In this document: in pieces, positions 12,927-27,600 of the stretch
How the letters are laid out: each line of letters opens with the position of its first letter
How positions within the stretch are numbered: the first letter of the stretch is position 1
Source: Brugia malayi
Lineage: Eukaryota; Nematoda; Chromadorea; Rhabditida; Onchocercidae
Direction: 5' to 3'
Length of the DNA stretch: 64,000 nucleotides
Assembly (NCBI RefSeq): GCF_000002995.4
Contig: NW_025062479.1
Location: 21,696,721-21,760,720, forward strand
Made by a program: the position numbers and the translations under genes
Notes under the pieces: generated by a model
What the model was told of the DNA's origin: nothing
The model's input: the letters and a program-made list of their open reading frames with translations, nothing else
The model's database searches: none

Positions 12927-15900
12927 TTAAATTTCTGATTGATTCATTTCGTAGTATAAACCTTTCTCCTCCATAAGTTCCTGATGTGTACCTATAAAAA
13001 AGATACTAATAGTGTAAGGTAAGCAATATAGGGTAAAACTATTCCAATTCTTAGTAGTATCTATACTTCACATAATCTTAATACAAAGCAAAAAAAAAAA
13101 AATACTTATTTTAAATAAGTTTAGTAAAAGTAAACCTTGTTCAGCAATTTCACCATCAACTAATACATAGATTTTGTTTACTGATCTTATGGACGATAAA
13201 CGATGCGCCACTGAAATGATAAACAAAATTTTTGTGGATTTAAGCACACTCACATTCTATCAGTAATATTTATCATGCATTTGATCATCTCTGTCTAACG
13301 TTTCTTTTTGAAATTACAAAATTGAATACAACAAAAACTTTTATGCTCATTTCAATTAAAAATTTATTGCCTAGTTGTTTTCTTTTCTTTACATTAGACT
13401 AACCGTAAATACAAGTACAATTCTTGCTGACTGATTCGAGAGCACTTTGCACTGCCTATAAATTAACGAAGATATTTAAAATTATAAAATGTTCGTAAGC
13501 CCTTTTATATTCTCGAAGAAAATTTCACTCACTGCAATTTCTAAAATAAAAAAACAATCGAAAGTAGATTGAATAAGTGCAAAATTTCCATCAAACCTTT
13601 TCACTTGCTGTATCGAGCGCAGCAGTCGCTTCGTCGAGTAGCAATACCCGCGGTTCTCGTATTATCGCTCGAGCGATCGCAATCCTCTGCCTCTGACCAC
13701 CAGAAAGTTGAGCACCAAATTCTCCAACCTCGGTATCATAACCCCAGAATTGCGTTTATTAATTCAAGAACTATTTTATATCAAATGCATAATAACAAAA
13801 TGAATAAGTGTCAACTATCATTCATTTTTTTTTTTAATTCTTACTTGTGGCAATGATAAGATAAAGTCATGAATATTTGCAATTTTAGCTGCCTCTATGA
13901 TTTTTTCTTCAGTTGCTTCATCTTCTGGCAGGCCATACCCTGTAAATATAATACACTTTGAAATTTTTTCTTTAATTAGAAATTAATTTAAAAAATAAAA
14001 AACAAACGAAATTTGCTTTGCTGAAGCTATTTATTTATCTTTTATTTAATACCATGACAGCATTTCAAATAAAAATTACTGCATTAAAGAGCAAATGCAA
14101 TCAATGAAGAACGAAATGCTAATAACCTTTAATTCTTTTTTTTTTTTTTTTTAATAAACAAATACAGAATTTTTTTTATACAAAAAATTATTTTCCTGAA
14201 TTTCTATATTCCAGATAAAATATTTTATCATATATCTGAAAAAATTGTTTAATTATTCAGTCTTAATTGAATAAGAAAAACGTCTATTAAAAATTAAAAT
14301 AATATTCACCAATATTTTCGCGAATTGTAAATGAAAAGAGAATTGGTTCTTGTCCAACCGAAACAACAACACGTCTTAGGTATGCTGGATTGATTTGTTT
14401 TACGTTATAATTATCAATGAGCTGAAAATTTATGTTCATTGAAAGAATTCTTCTTTTTTTTTTTATTAAATTAAATTATTCACAATAAAATTTTATAGAT
14501 GAATCGTACCACTTCGCCTTTGGTTGTACTATACATACGTTGAAATAGTGCTAAGATAGAACTTTTCCCAGAACCTGATGGACCAACGATAGCTATTGAA
14601 TCACCTGGTCGAACCTAAAATACTGATTTGATAGTATAGTATTTTAGTATTTCAATGCTTCTCTTCACTTTTGGTAGATGATTTAAAAAAGCTCTGCTTT
14701 TTGAACATTATAAGAAGAAAAAATTAAAATTAATTTAATGATAACAAATCAAATCGTACTTTTAATGTAAGATTACGAAGTACAGGATAAAGTGGTCGAG
14801 ATGGATAACGAAATTCCACATTCTTTAGCATTAATCGAGCGGTGGTTTTCTAAAATAATTTTTCAACTGCTTTTTATTACTTATTTGATAGTATAGTATA
14901 TCAGCTGGAAAATAAACTGCTTAAAAATGATTTAATGATTCGTTTTCATTATGAACAGACTACAAACGACTCTAATCGTTCTCGAAGTTAATCGAAAATT
15001 TGAAAATATTTAACGCTTACTCTAAAAGAAAAAAAAAATTCAAATTTCTAAATTAACCGGTCGCAGTCCCTCATCGCTTAGATTATTCATGTCAACGGCA
15101 GTTTCCTTAATGACATTGAGAATGTTTCCTGATGCTACGCGTGCTTTTGATATATCATTCACTGATGCTATCAATTGACTGATAAAATTAGCACCAAATT
15201 GTGTCAATAATACCACCCTGAATTTGACATTTTTAAATGTGTGACAGTGTTATTTTATGAATAAATGTATACTAAATTTACTAATATTTCTAAAATTATT
15301 AGTAATTGAAAGTAAAACATTCTTTTCTAATCGATAACTAAAATTTGACTTTTGCGCATTTCCTTAAAAACAGAATAAATATTTCAAACCTCAAATAATT
15401 AAACGGTGTAATTTCATTACTTAACATCATTACTTTTCCAAAATGTAACGTTATTGCAATGAGAATATAAGTGAAAGAGAATTGACATGCAAATACAAAT
15501 GAGCTAATGCAAGACTGTCTTTTCATCGTTCTGAAAACATCTGAGAATTACATTTAGCAAAATATACAATAGTAGCTGTTTTATTCTAAATTACTATAAC
15601 AAATTTTATCAATTTACTTTTGTAGAGGTTTCAGCGTTTCGTAGAAAATACTGTTGAAATGTTCCTGCAGAGTATAAGCTTTAATTGTACTCATATTTGA
15701 TAATACAGCGGTTGCTAGCTGAAAATAATTGAAATTTATCAATGAAATAGCACACTGATATAATTTTACTAGCAAACAGATATATATGATAATTAATGAT
15801 TAAAAAATATCAAACATTAGCAGCTTTTTTTTCCTGTTCGGCCATTTGTCGCTGTCGCTTACTTGTTTCTCGTAATTCGACCAGACGAAAGATGAAAAAA

Positions 15901-18900
15901 GCTGGAAATTGAAAACCGCAAATGAGTGCTAATTTCCAGTTTATTAGTAATGCAATAGTAACTGATACTGTGGAACATATAACTGCTGGAAGAAGCAAAT
16001 CCAATTTATCTCCAAGTGTCTGAAATTAAAAATGATAACATAATATGATCGTTGTTCAGTAGAAAATCATATAATATCATGAATAAATTAAATTCAAATA
16101 TGAACGACTGATAAGTTATTGCAGTATTATTGTGGTGAGACATCCTATAGGCTTGATAAATGAGCATGATCATCTTTCATCCATCTTATCACAAAATGCA
16201 TGAGTTATAACGGATGAATTTGATCACTCTGTTAAGTGTCGCAGTGTCAGACATCAATTTATGAACCAATCTTCCAGGTGTATTAGCTTCTTCATCAAAA
16301 TAAGCTGCACCATGTCTTAGTATCTTTCGAAACATTTTGTTCCGCAAATATCCACAAAAGCCATTTCCATACAGTGCAATAAATAAACGCTACAAATATT
16401 TATGAATTAATACATTATGAATAATAACTATTGCATGTTTAGCTCAACAGTGATGCAATAAAATACATTTAATTAATCAAATTTGAAATTTTGAAGACCA
16501 GTAAAGTGGTGAATTATTTTGAGATTTAATTAAAATTTGTTAAAATTAAGTTAATTTAATAATACCCCAACTGCCTCGAACATTGTTTTAATAATGATTA
16601 GAGCTGTATAAACTGCTGCTGTGATAAATACCTGTTGAGCCGTTTCTTCATTTGAAACTAATGCTATCTACAAAAATAATCTTTAAATTTATTGGATAAT
16701 TTTGAAATGAATGGAAATTAGTTATGAAGATAAATAGCTATTAGAAAAAAAAAGACATTCGCATTTGAATAGATCATTGAAAAAAAAAAGAACTGAAAAA
16801 GAAAATATAATAAAAAGGTAGAACAAAATAAACTGACCTCAAGTACAGATGAAACTTCGAAACAAACAAGCAGAAAAAAAAATCCTCGTAGTATGGTTAC
16901 TGGAACTGCTACACTCAAATGTGAATAACCATCTTTGTAACTTTTGATCAGATTCCAAATAGCATTGAAATTGGTTGTTTTTCCAGGAAGCTTAAACATT
17001 TTAAGCGCATTTTTTCCTAATTTTAAACTTATACCTTGAATTATTCAGTATTGATAATTGATTTTATTTGAAAAGAAAGAAAAAATATTCCAAAAAATTT
17101 GATCAGATAAATTCATCGTATGTTAGTAGAAGAAAGATTCTATCAAATCCTATGAATATAATCAATCATCCGTTGCTCGAATATTGCCAATGAGATAATT
17201 CAGTGAACATTTAAACAATTCACTGATATATGATTCTAATTAACTCATCTCATTACTTTAACCAGTGATTCATGAATTCAATGCATGACTGTTCTTGGCA
17301 TGCACTGATAAAAATTAATAAGTTTTGATATTGATAAAAAGTATATAGTGAGAACTGGATAGTGCTAATTCACCATTAGTCATAAAAGTTTTACCGAATT
17401 TTGATCATCATAATCTTTATCATCCATAGCTACTTGCATGATATTTGTCTTGAACGGTGTATCCATTCGATTTCGCTTCTTTGACATCACAGGTAAAGCT
17501 AATTTTTCACGATCTGTACTGAGCACAGAATATGATTTGCCAAGACGTTTATGAGCACCCAACGATGAACGAGCCCATGCACGACGATATGTTTCGGCAT
17601 CCTAAAATATCATTTCATCAATTCGACTTTACAAATTAATAAGTCAATTAATTGGATTTATCATACTGATCAAATTTAAATTGAATTCATTTTGTGCACA
17701 AAAACAAGCAAGAACTACCTATTGCGCAAAGGACTGATTGCTAGGGATAGTTGTTATACATTCGATGAAATTTTGAAGAAATGCACCTACAATAAAGTCT
17801 GATGGCATCATCGAGAAATGAGCAGCCAGGGAAACTTTTGATCGTTCACGTGGATTTGCTGCTAATTTATTAACAGCTAAAGAATCGAACTTCTGATCGT
17901 TATACATTCGATGAAATTTACCATCTCTATTAGCTAGCAATTCTTCTGGGCTTCCTTCTTCTACAATTTGTCCACTTTCGAGAACGATAATACGATCTGC
18001 ATTTCGAACGGTACTCAGTCTGCAATGTAGCTCAAGTGTATTCCAAAACATGATGACAGCAACAGAGGAAAACTATCTCTGTATCATAATCAAGTTATCA
18101 GTCAAAGAAACAACTCTGAATATTTTGTCCTAGATATTTTTCAAAAAATCTTTGTCGTTTATGGAGATTCTTTGGAGAAAATACAAAAGTGTAATGATAA
18201 AGTAAGAAAAGAGAACTGATTCAACGGTTAAGGATGAAAAATATGATGACGAGTAATTAGAATCATACATCAGTGACTTATTGAAAAGTTCATTGAATTA
18301 TCTCACTGGCAATATTCCAGCGACGGATTTGATAGAATCTTTCTTCTAATATAAACAGTTAAAGTATAACATTACCGATGTGCAATTGTGATCGTAGTGA
18401 CACCTTGACTTGCTGCATCGATAGCTCTTTGCACGTCAACTTCGTGTTTCGTGTCCAGTGCTGATGTTGCTTCATCAAATATCATCACGGATGGATCACG
18501 TATTACTGCACGTGCAATAGCCACACGTTGCTTTTGACCACCGGATAGTTGTAATCCTCTTAAATTATGTAAGTATAAAAAAAAAAACAATTTACATTTA
18601 GCAATTTATACAACCAAAAATCATTTTTCAATTACAATTTTCAAATAATTTTAGAAGAACGAAAGGATGATAGCATCTATATAATATTGGTAAAGAACTT
18701 TTAAGTAATCAATAAATTGCACCCAACTAATAAAAAATTGAAAATTGTAAACAAAGACAATTAGTTAGTTAATTAGAAGCATACAGATACGATATCTATG
18801 TAAACTTTAAAGTAAATCTTTCCTGAAAGTAAACTTTAAAATAAATGAAAAAAGAAAAAAAAAAAAAAAACCTGTCACCAACGCGAGTTTTCATGCCTTC

Positions 18901-21900
18901 AGGTAAGGCACATATAAATTGCCAAGCTTCTGCTTTTCGAGCTGCTTCATTGATTTCTGCTTGTGTTGCATTCAAGCGCCCATATCGAATATTATCACTT
19001 ATAGTACCTGTGACAGGTAGGGATAAATACAAGTAAAGATATTATCATTCAACTCTGCTAGCAATGCTTTTAAATTAATAAAACAATAACCGTGAACTTT
19101 TGATACATTCCTTTTAAAGTTATTTAATACAAACCATCAAAGAGTACTGGTTCTTGACTGACTAAACCAAGCTGAGCTCGTAAATTGTCCGGATTCAGTC
19201 GCTTCAAATTGACACCGTCTAATGTGATCTGTGATTATCGCATAAATTATACGATAAAAGAAGAGAATGTCACTTTTTTTCAGTAAAAAAAAACCCAGAA
19301 AATTTGAATCTAATGTAGCAGACACGATATAACATTCAAATCGTAAAAGATAACATAAGCAGCTTCAAAAATACCAACAGTTCCATTGATCGGATCGTAA
19401 AATCGCAACATAAGCGCCGTTATTGTACTTTTACCAGATCCGCTTGGTCCAACAATTGCGACATGTTCACCTGCTGATACAGTAAACGATACACCTTTCA
19501 GTACCTGTAGCTTTCAACTTTTCTAAATTCTATACAATAATTTAAAATAAATCAAAAAATTAAATCAAAATACATAATTTATCCAAATTTCTAAAGCTGA
19601 ATCAACCTAATCATAAACTCTCAAATAAACATAAAACCTCAATATCTGGTCTGCTTGGATAAGCAAAACTAATATCCTTGAATTCAATAGCGCCATTTCC
19701 ACGTGGTGCTAACATACTTTCACTATGTTTATTGATATAACACTCAATATTTGGTGTTTCAACCAGGATTGCATTCATTTCATTAGCATTTTGTCGAGCA
19801 GTAGATGCACCAGTCATATGAAAACCAATGCTAATTGATGTGACGCACATATACAACATGTTGATCGCTAGCTAAATGATCGATCATATAAATTAGTATA
19901 GATTAATTTAAAAAAAAGAAAAAGAAAAAGAATTATTTTCTTTATTGTATTGCAAATTGATCTTCATGCATAATCCACAAAATTTATCATTTAAAAAAGT
20001 GTTTGTTGATTATCGAATTACTAATTATTTTATAAGAAAAAAAAAAAAAACATACCGCAGCAAGACGACCTGGATTAGCATCATTAACACGCCACATACC
20101 ATAACATAGAGCAGCAGTAAAAATGAATTCAGTTAATAGAACCTAAAAATGTTAGTAATAAAAGAAGTACATCAGTTATCCTCTAATTTTAATCTCTCAT
20201 TCTTCTTTTACAATAATTATTACACTTTACAATTATCGTTTAAATGAGTGAGATTTTATTTTCAAATAAATTTGCACTTGTATTCTTTTACAAATTTCAA
20301 CTGAGTACCATATCTAATCTTTGAACTAAATTGTAAAGAAACAAAAGATGAAAGATTAGATGAAAATTGTGAACTTTAAAGAAGTATTTCTCTTCTAATA
20401 ATTAACAAACACACACATAAATGTTTACATCACAATATTTACCTGTGCAAGTGCATCATAAATAGATGATGCAGTGAGACGCTGTTCTGTCATTCGGTTC
20501 AGCTCAATTGTCAATCGTTCATACCTAAAAAAAAATGGTATCAAAAATTTTATGAGAATTTAGCATCCCTACAAAATATTGAAATGAATCTTTTTTTTTT
20601 AAAAAAAAAAAAATAAGTAAATAACCAGTTCTTTCTTACTTGCTGATTGTTTGTTTTTGAGCAGCAAATGCTATAACAGCTCGTATACATGAGAATGTCT
20701 CTTGCACCAAATTTGTCATTTTTGCTAATAATTTCTGTTCTTCATCGCGAGTTTTACAAAACCACTAAAATGATAAGTCTATTAAATATTAATTCTTTTA
20801 ATGATATTAATTAATTTGAACAGTTGTAAAAGTGGCAGTAAATTGAAATCACTACTGATAAGACAAATATTCTGGATGATGTAAGCAGATTTAAAATATA
20901 ATTTAAACAGATATGAATTGTTAAAACTATTAAGTTTATTTTATAACATTCATCTTTTTTGAGTCAAAGAAAAAAAAAAAACAATTCTAAAAAAAATTAG
21001 ATAATTAACTAATGATCAAAATTTGTGACAATGTTTACAATTGTTATTAAAAAGATTTATGTATATCACAGAGAAGATTGTAAACAAAAAAAAAAGATAA
21101 ACTTTGCTAAAAATAAGCCTTGTTCCAATAAGTAATGGTAATGCAGCGAACATTACTAAGGTTACATCCCATTGAATGTAGAAACACACGGATGACGTGA
21201 CTAATAAGTATGCGCAAATGAAGATAACCATAGGAACGTGATCAGCAATACCTTGATATATCGAATCTGCGTGACTAAAACGTGTCATAACAACTGGATG
21301 TATAAAATACGTGACTAGAACGTGACATAACAACACACGATAAGACTACAATAAGTTTTTTTTTTTAAATATAAATTTTCAGAAGTAGAAATTTAATTTT
21401 AAAAAAGTAAAAGTTTTTTAAGGTTTTTTAACAATACACTGAGTAAAAAAAAAAAAAAAAAGAAGAAGAGAAAATGATATATTCTAAAAAAAAAAAAAAA
21501 AAAATTCACAGATTTCATCAAAAATTGATTGATTGAGAAAAAAAAAGAAAAATGAAATATGACTCACTCATGAAGCATCGAAGCTACTTGACCGGAATGT
21601 CGAGACTCAAGCCATGCGACATCCATGTGCAATAATTTTCGTATGTAAGCTTTTTTAACTCGGAAAACTTGTCTGATACCTGATACTTCCCAAGCTAAGC
21701 GCTGTAAGTAATTCAATTAAGTAATAAAACAATCTTAATTAATTGATTAGAAAACAATGAGCACATTGACACAATCAATGATAAATAAATTGAAAGTTGA
21801 GCATTTGAAATTATAACTATTGATAAAACTAGGATGAAATTTAATCACATTAAATGTTACTAATTGTAATAATTACATAAAAACATTAAATATTCAAAAT

Positions 21901-21934
21901 TTAAAATTATTCTGGTAAAATATATATGTGCATT

Positions 21935-22021
<87 letters not shown>

Positions 22022-24662
22022 TCAGAATAACCTAAAAATTGCTAAGGAAAATAGTTTTATACCTGAAAAAAAGCAGCAATAAATGTAGCTACCGACAATG
22101 ATAACATCATGATAAAAGCAGGTGTAGCAGAATATTCAAATTGAGCATCTATTCGAGATTGTTGCACTGAAGCATCGGACAATGTGGTAAAATTAAATTG
22201 ATCAAAACTGTTATTGCTATTTAAGCTAATTCCAATTTTGTTCGATTCAAATGATTCGAAATGTTTCGTCTTCTCCATTTTATACTGCTGAAATTAACCA
22301 GTTATATTTAATTCTTTATTAAGTATTTCTAAATTATAAAAAAATAAAAAAATTAGTTAGCTAAAACTTTTATTAAGTTTCAATTTTATTGAATTTCAAC
22401 ACCATTAAGATGATTTCATTGATATAAGTTAGTAATATCATTTATCAGGTCAGAGATTAAAAAACACATTTTTCTTCTTTTTTTTCTTTGAATTTTTACG
22501 TTTCAAATTTAGTTTTAAATATTGATAATAATTAGTACTTTCATATAGTAACTAAAAATTTTTTTAAATTGAAGGTCGGACTTTGCTTTTATTAGTTTTT
22601 TTCTTTTTTTTTTTTTAAATTTCTTTAGTCTTTCTTTGCTTATTTTCTCGTAGACAAGGTCAAGGACGCATGCGCATGCGCAAAAAGTATCAAATTAAAC
22701 AAATTGGTGAAATTTGTTGGTTAGTTATCAAATTGCTCATAAGCATTAAAATTTTTTTTCATTTTTGTTTCAAATAAAAAAGAATTTCCACAACATTTCT
22801 TAAGATAGTCACTTGTATAATTGCTCGAAAATATTTATTTCTTTGATGTAATGAAAAGAGATTGCACTTTACATTTCAATAATTTACTATTTAATCATAA
22901 TGAAAGCTAATAAAATATTCTATAAACATAGCTAATAAATATAGCAATGATTAGAGTGATAATTTCATTTTATATTAACTGTATCAATTTTAAACATTCA
23001 TTCCAGAAATCGATTCGATAAAAAAGTTTTCGTTTTTTTTCTGTCTTTTCTTTTAATTGGTAGAGAATGAAGCACCCATTTTCATTTGATGATAGAAAGG
23101 AATTTTAATTGACTTTATTTCCTTCTATTTCACTTCACTTATCACTCTTACACATTTACGAGAAATTATGGCAAAATAATTGCTGTTAGAGATTTAAGTT
23201 TCGCCATATTTTTTAACTTTTATTTTTTAATTCTACACAAAACATTCATTCATTTTAGAAATGTAAAAAAAAAAAAAAAGAAAAGGTGGAAGAAGAAAGA
23301 AATAAAAAACAAAAGATGAATGATAACATCAAAATTATTTACAATAATAACATTTATCTTTTTTTTTTTTTTAACTTCTAAATTTTATTTGATTTTGAAT
23401 TTCTAAATTATCTATGAAAAAATATATGACTTTTTAATTTTTTTAAGATATTTTTTTCATTTTGCATACTAAAATTTTTTGATAATGGAAATTACCAAAT
23501 GGCAGTGATTAATTTTTCACATTATTATTTGTAATTAATTTATCATATCATTAATAATAGTTTTTACTTGCAATTAGATAAATGATAAACAACATTAGTG
23601 TGTTTTCCCTTTATAACCAACTTTTCCACTTTAAAAAATAATTGAATTCTTTAATATTTACGAAAAATTTTTAAAATTTTAGCTATAATTTGCAAAAATA
23701 AGAGTTTATATCAAAGAAAATATTGTATAGAACAAAATATTTGTTGGCACAGTTTTTTTAAAAACATTTTTTAAATGGTAAAATAAAACTGACTTTTTGA
23801 TTAATGCTGTAAAATTCATACAGGAAATGATAGCGTTGTATCATTTCTTATATTTAATTTGAATTTATAACTTCACGTCTTTTGCTACTATTATAAAGTA
23901 TAAATTGACGGAAGTTTACGTAAAAGAGATAATTTGATTTAGTAATGTCAAAGAGCCAAAACCTTTTTATATGTTAGTTATTAGCTGTACAAAATTATTG
24001 AAATGATCAAGAATTTCTGATAAAGTTACCCAAAGTAAAGGTCTGGGTACTTCATGATATTTTCATTTCAAGGCCAAATTTGTAAAAACATCAGCAAATT
24101 TTCCACAAATTAATTATTGCAAATGCGAAATTACGATAGCAAGAATAGTTGTGGCGTAGAGCAAAATTGTTAATTAGTAAATTTAATCACTAAACATTTT
24201 ATTTTAACTTATCATAGTTATTCACAGCAATGAAAATTTTGAGAAATTTTTTAAAATATTTATAAGTTAGATTTGATTTTAATATTGGAAAATTGTTTAA
24301 CCTCACGAACGATTGAAAGTGAGACGAAATCGCCCATCACAAGCCATACAAAGGGTAAAAGAATAGCTTGAATAAGTGCTAAGACCAATCCAATAACCAT
24401 TAGCTGTAAAAATTAATTCTTTCGTAGTAATTTTATTTTTGAGAAATTTAAGATCGAATATTTAAGGAAATTTGTGTTAAAATAAAGGAAAAAAAAAGGT
24501 AACTTTCAAAAAATTAATAAATGATAAGACGAGAATGAATAAATTAAAAAAGATATTTAGGAATAAAATGATTGATTATCTTACCTGAATATCAACTTTA
24601 TCAGCAAAACTATAAAGACTCCAAGATTCGTTGCTTTTATTAGATTGGTTTTTGACACCCAT
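12927..24662 (-). CDS. P-glycoprotein, full-length ABCB transporter
   Basis: ATP-driven efflux pump of the plasma membrane (multidrug resistance family); nematode members are linked to macrocyclic-lactone response. I predict 30 exons, from 24662-24585 to 12991-12927, totalling about 1325 aa in the order TMD1-NBD1-linker-TMD2-NBD2. TM1 is in exon 2 (24403-24302). A long first extracellular loop follows in exon 3 (22287-22063) with NFTT, a possible N-glycosylation site. NBD1: Walker [10 protein letters not shown] at about residue 432, LSGGQKQR at about 536 (exon 18558-18376), Walker [13 protein letters not shown], and an H-loop IAHRLSTVR split over two exons. The charged linker is encoded at 17601-17395. 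NBD2: Walker [10 protein letters not shown] at about 1120, LSGGQRQR at about 1226, [11 protein letters not shown] (Ala where Ser is usual), and VAHRLSSIR. Intron 2 is about 2 kb. The intron before exon 27 lacks a normal AG acceptor; see findings. Both ATPase sites look intact. Confidence 0.95.
21936..22022. repeat. (AAT)n microsatellite in a P-glycoprotein intron
   Basis: About 29 uninterrupted TAA/AAT units lie in the intron between exons 3 and 4 of the P-glycoprotein gene. It should be length-polymorphic. Confidence 0.95.
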
Positions 24663-27600
24663 TGTCAAATGCAAACCAACTTTTATGTTTGAATGATTAC
24701 CTAACTCGTTTAACCTTTTAACCTTTTTCGACTTAAAATTTCATTCGGAAAATTTCCTGAAAATTACTACTGATCAATTTTCCCTTTCAAAAGTGAATTT
24801 CCAAGAAATTCTCTCAAATAGCAAATAAAGCAAAGAATGATTTCAAACTCAAATCGCATTATGATCAATCATTTCGTAAAAATTATCAATGATAAATGAT
24901 TATCACTTCTGTAGTTTTAAAAATTTGCTAACAATAATCAATAATAAAACTTTTTATAAGGAATGATAACTTAAAAAAAAAACCAAAGCATCTTCATTTC
25001 ATTTTCTTTTATTATTTTAGAATAAAAGTACCAATATTGTTGCATTTTCTAGGAGTTAAAAAAAAATATTGCCTTTTTTTTTATTATTATTATTAAAATA
25101 ATAGAGATTCAAGAAGAGTGACAGTATTTGACATTTGACATCAATAAAATGATGAATAGAAAGTTTTTCTTCTTCCTCACTAATTCTCGATCAATTCAAC
25201 GAAATTAATTCAAAAAGAAAAAATAGAAAAAAAAAAAGAAAAACGAAAAAATAAAAAAGAAAGTATTTTGTCAGTTACTAAATGAGCAAATGAGTTGTCG
25301 ACAAATACTGGCTGAAACCAGAAATTCAATAATGAAGACAGAAGCGCCGACAATGACAATGAGAAAGAGTATTACCCGTTTAACCCACCATCAACTTCTT
25401 TTTATCATTATGCAACGGATGTATGTAATGTGATAACGATGATTGCAGGTAATACTACTGATAATTTCCGCCTCTGAACAGTCAAATTTCATTGCAAAAG
25501 CATTAATTACGATGAAAAATGTGAAAGAAGTGCAACTTGTATTATCAGTGATTGATAATCGTACATGAATTCGATGACATCTAATCATATTATCTATTAG
25601 ACGGATAAATGCGCAAATGTCTGGCAATATGTTATCATTCAAAAATGAATCATATCTCATTAATGTGTAAAATAAGAAAAAACAATCATATTTTAATATT
25701 TTCAATATTACAATATTGCATTTGATATATGGAAAACGCAAAAAAGAAAAGAGAAAAAAAAAGCTATTATTAATTTAAAATTAATCTCAATTTAAATATT
25801 TAAGCAATTATTATAAATAATTTTTAATTCTCAAAAATTTTAATTAAAAATTAGTAAAAAGCAATGAAAGGCAAAAAAAAAAAAAAAGAAATTTGTTTAA
25901 AATTTTTATGTTAATTGAATTATGAAATTATCACTCATTGTATCGTCCATAAATGCAATTATAAAAACTTTTTTTTTTTTTTTTTTCTTACAATAAATTA
26001 TTTTTAAATTGATGTGTCACATAAAATTTTAATGAAATGTTCAAAGTTATTTTACATAAATGACATTTGGTTAGTATGGATTATAATATTGAAAAATATA
26101 TATATAGTAATTGAGTTATAAAGTTTTTTTTTTATCTTACCTATTCATTTGTTTATAACTTTTTGAAATTTAATTTTAATTAAAACGAACTTAAATTTAT
26201 TTTATTTTCTCATAAAATATTAAAATCTTTCATTACTCCAACAACACATTGAAATAAAAGAAATCATATATTAGCAGAATTGTTATTATTGAAAATTTAT
26301 TTTTTAATTTGTCCAAATATTTATAATTTACTTATTCTTTCAATAATTTTTCTGAAATTTAGCTAAAAAAAAAAAATTAATGAATTATAGGAGAAAAAAT
26401 TATGTAAAATGTAATTAGTTGTAAAGTAGAAATTTTAACTGAAGCTGAAAGTTAATATGCGAAAAGATTTCAATGTATTTGCATGAAAAGCTTCAAAAAT
26501 TAATTTTGCACAACCTTAATGTATTACTAGAATTGACTAATCAATTTAGAGATATGCAAAAATTTAATTATTATGAATTTTTAAGTTAATTTATTGAAAT
26601 TCAGAAGGTAAACGATAAGTTTCACTAATTTGTTTTTTTAAAATTTTAGTAGAAAATCGTACATAATTGTATCTAACAATGATTTTTGTTTTTTGTTTTT
26701 TTTTTTTTACTACGAAAAGTTCAAAAAATATTGTTTAAATCTTAACAAATATTTTATAAATTTTCATTGAGAATGATCATTTCAAGAAACCAAACATACT
26801 TCATTTAATAAAATATTTAATTGAATTATTAAAAATTGTTGAGTCATATCAGTAAGCAAATTAATGCCTAACATACAAGTTAATTAAAGTTTCAAAGAGC
26901 ATTTCATTGATTTGCATTGAAATTAAAAAATTTATAGTTAATAAGTTCAGAGCTAGCGCTAATGCCCTTATTGCTAATGTCAAAGGTCAGCTACCTTCCT
27001 TACAGACTTTTGTACAACTCTTATCCAATCATTTTACATGCAATGCTGCAGCAATTTAATTTTAAAAGAATTTGAAGAAAGACAATTCACCTTTAATTAT
27101 GTGACACAAAGTTTTGACCTCTCTTCAAATGTAATCTTTTGGTATATTTACTTTTTCAAATTGAACAAATTCAATTGTGTACAAATCTAATTGCTGCCTT
27201 ACATTTTTTGATTTTTATTAATTAATGAATGATAAACTGACTAACTGGAAATAATCATCGGAAATTATTATCATTAAATCTAAATTATGCATTAACTTTA
27301 ACTTTTCTTATTATTTTATTTTAAAGTTATTCTGATAATTTCTTTACATATAGCTTATAGAAATGGACAAATTAATCAAATTTTCTTGCAACTAATCAAT
27401 TGGAAATTAATTAATTATATGAAATTCGACTTTATGCTAATGAAAGATAATTTGTCATTTCATTCTTTCTTTATTCTATCATATCTCAGTTCATTTTAAC
27501 TTAATAAAATTGAATAAATTTCATTTTTATTGTGTCGTCTATCTTACACATAAATATATATATTTAATATTTCATTTACCTCTCTGATAATATAAGTTTT

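Noticed and set aside
13569..13856. Plus-strand frame over P-glycoprotein exon 27
   Set aside because: Antisense shadow of the NBD2 signature exon.
25391..25741. 116-codon minus-strand frame upstream of the P-glycoprotein
   Set aside because: It has no recognisable family, no splice signals that connect it to the transporter, and lies in the expected promoter region; probably a chance frame.
26940..27060. Possible structured RNA in a less AT-rich patch
   Set aside because: Short repeats of GCTAAT suggest pairing, but no convincing hairpin was found.
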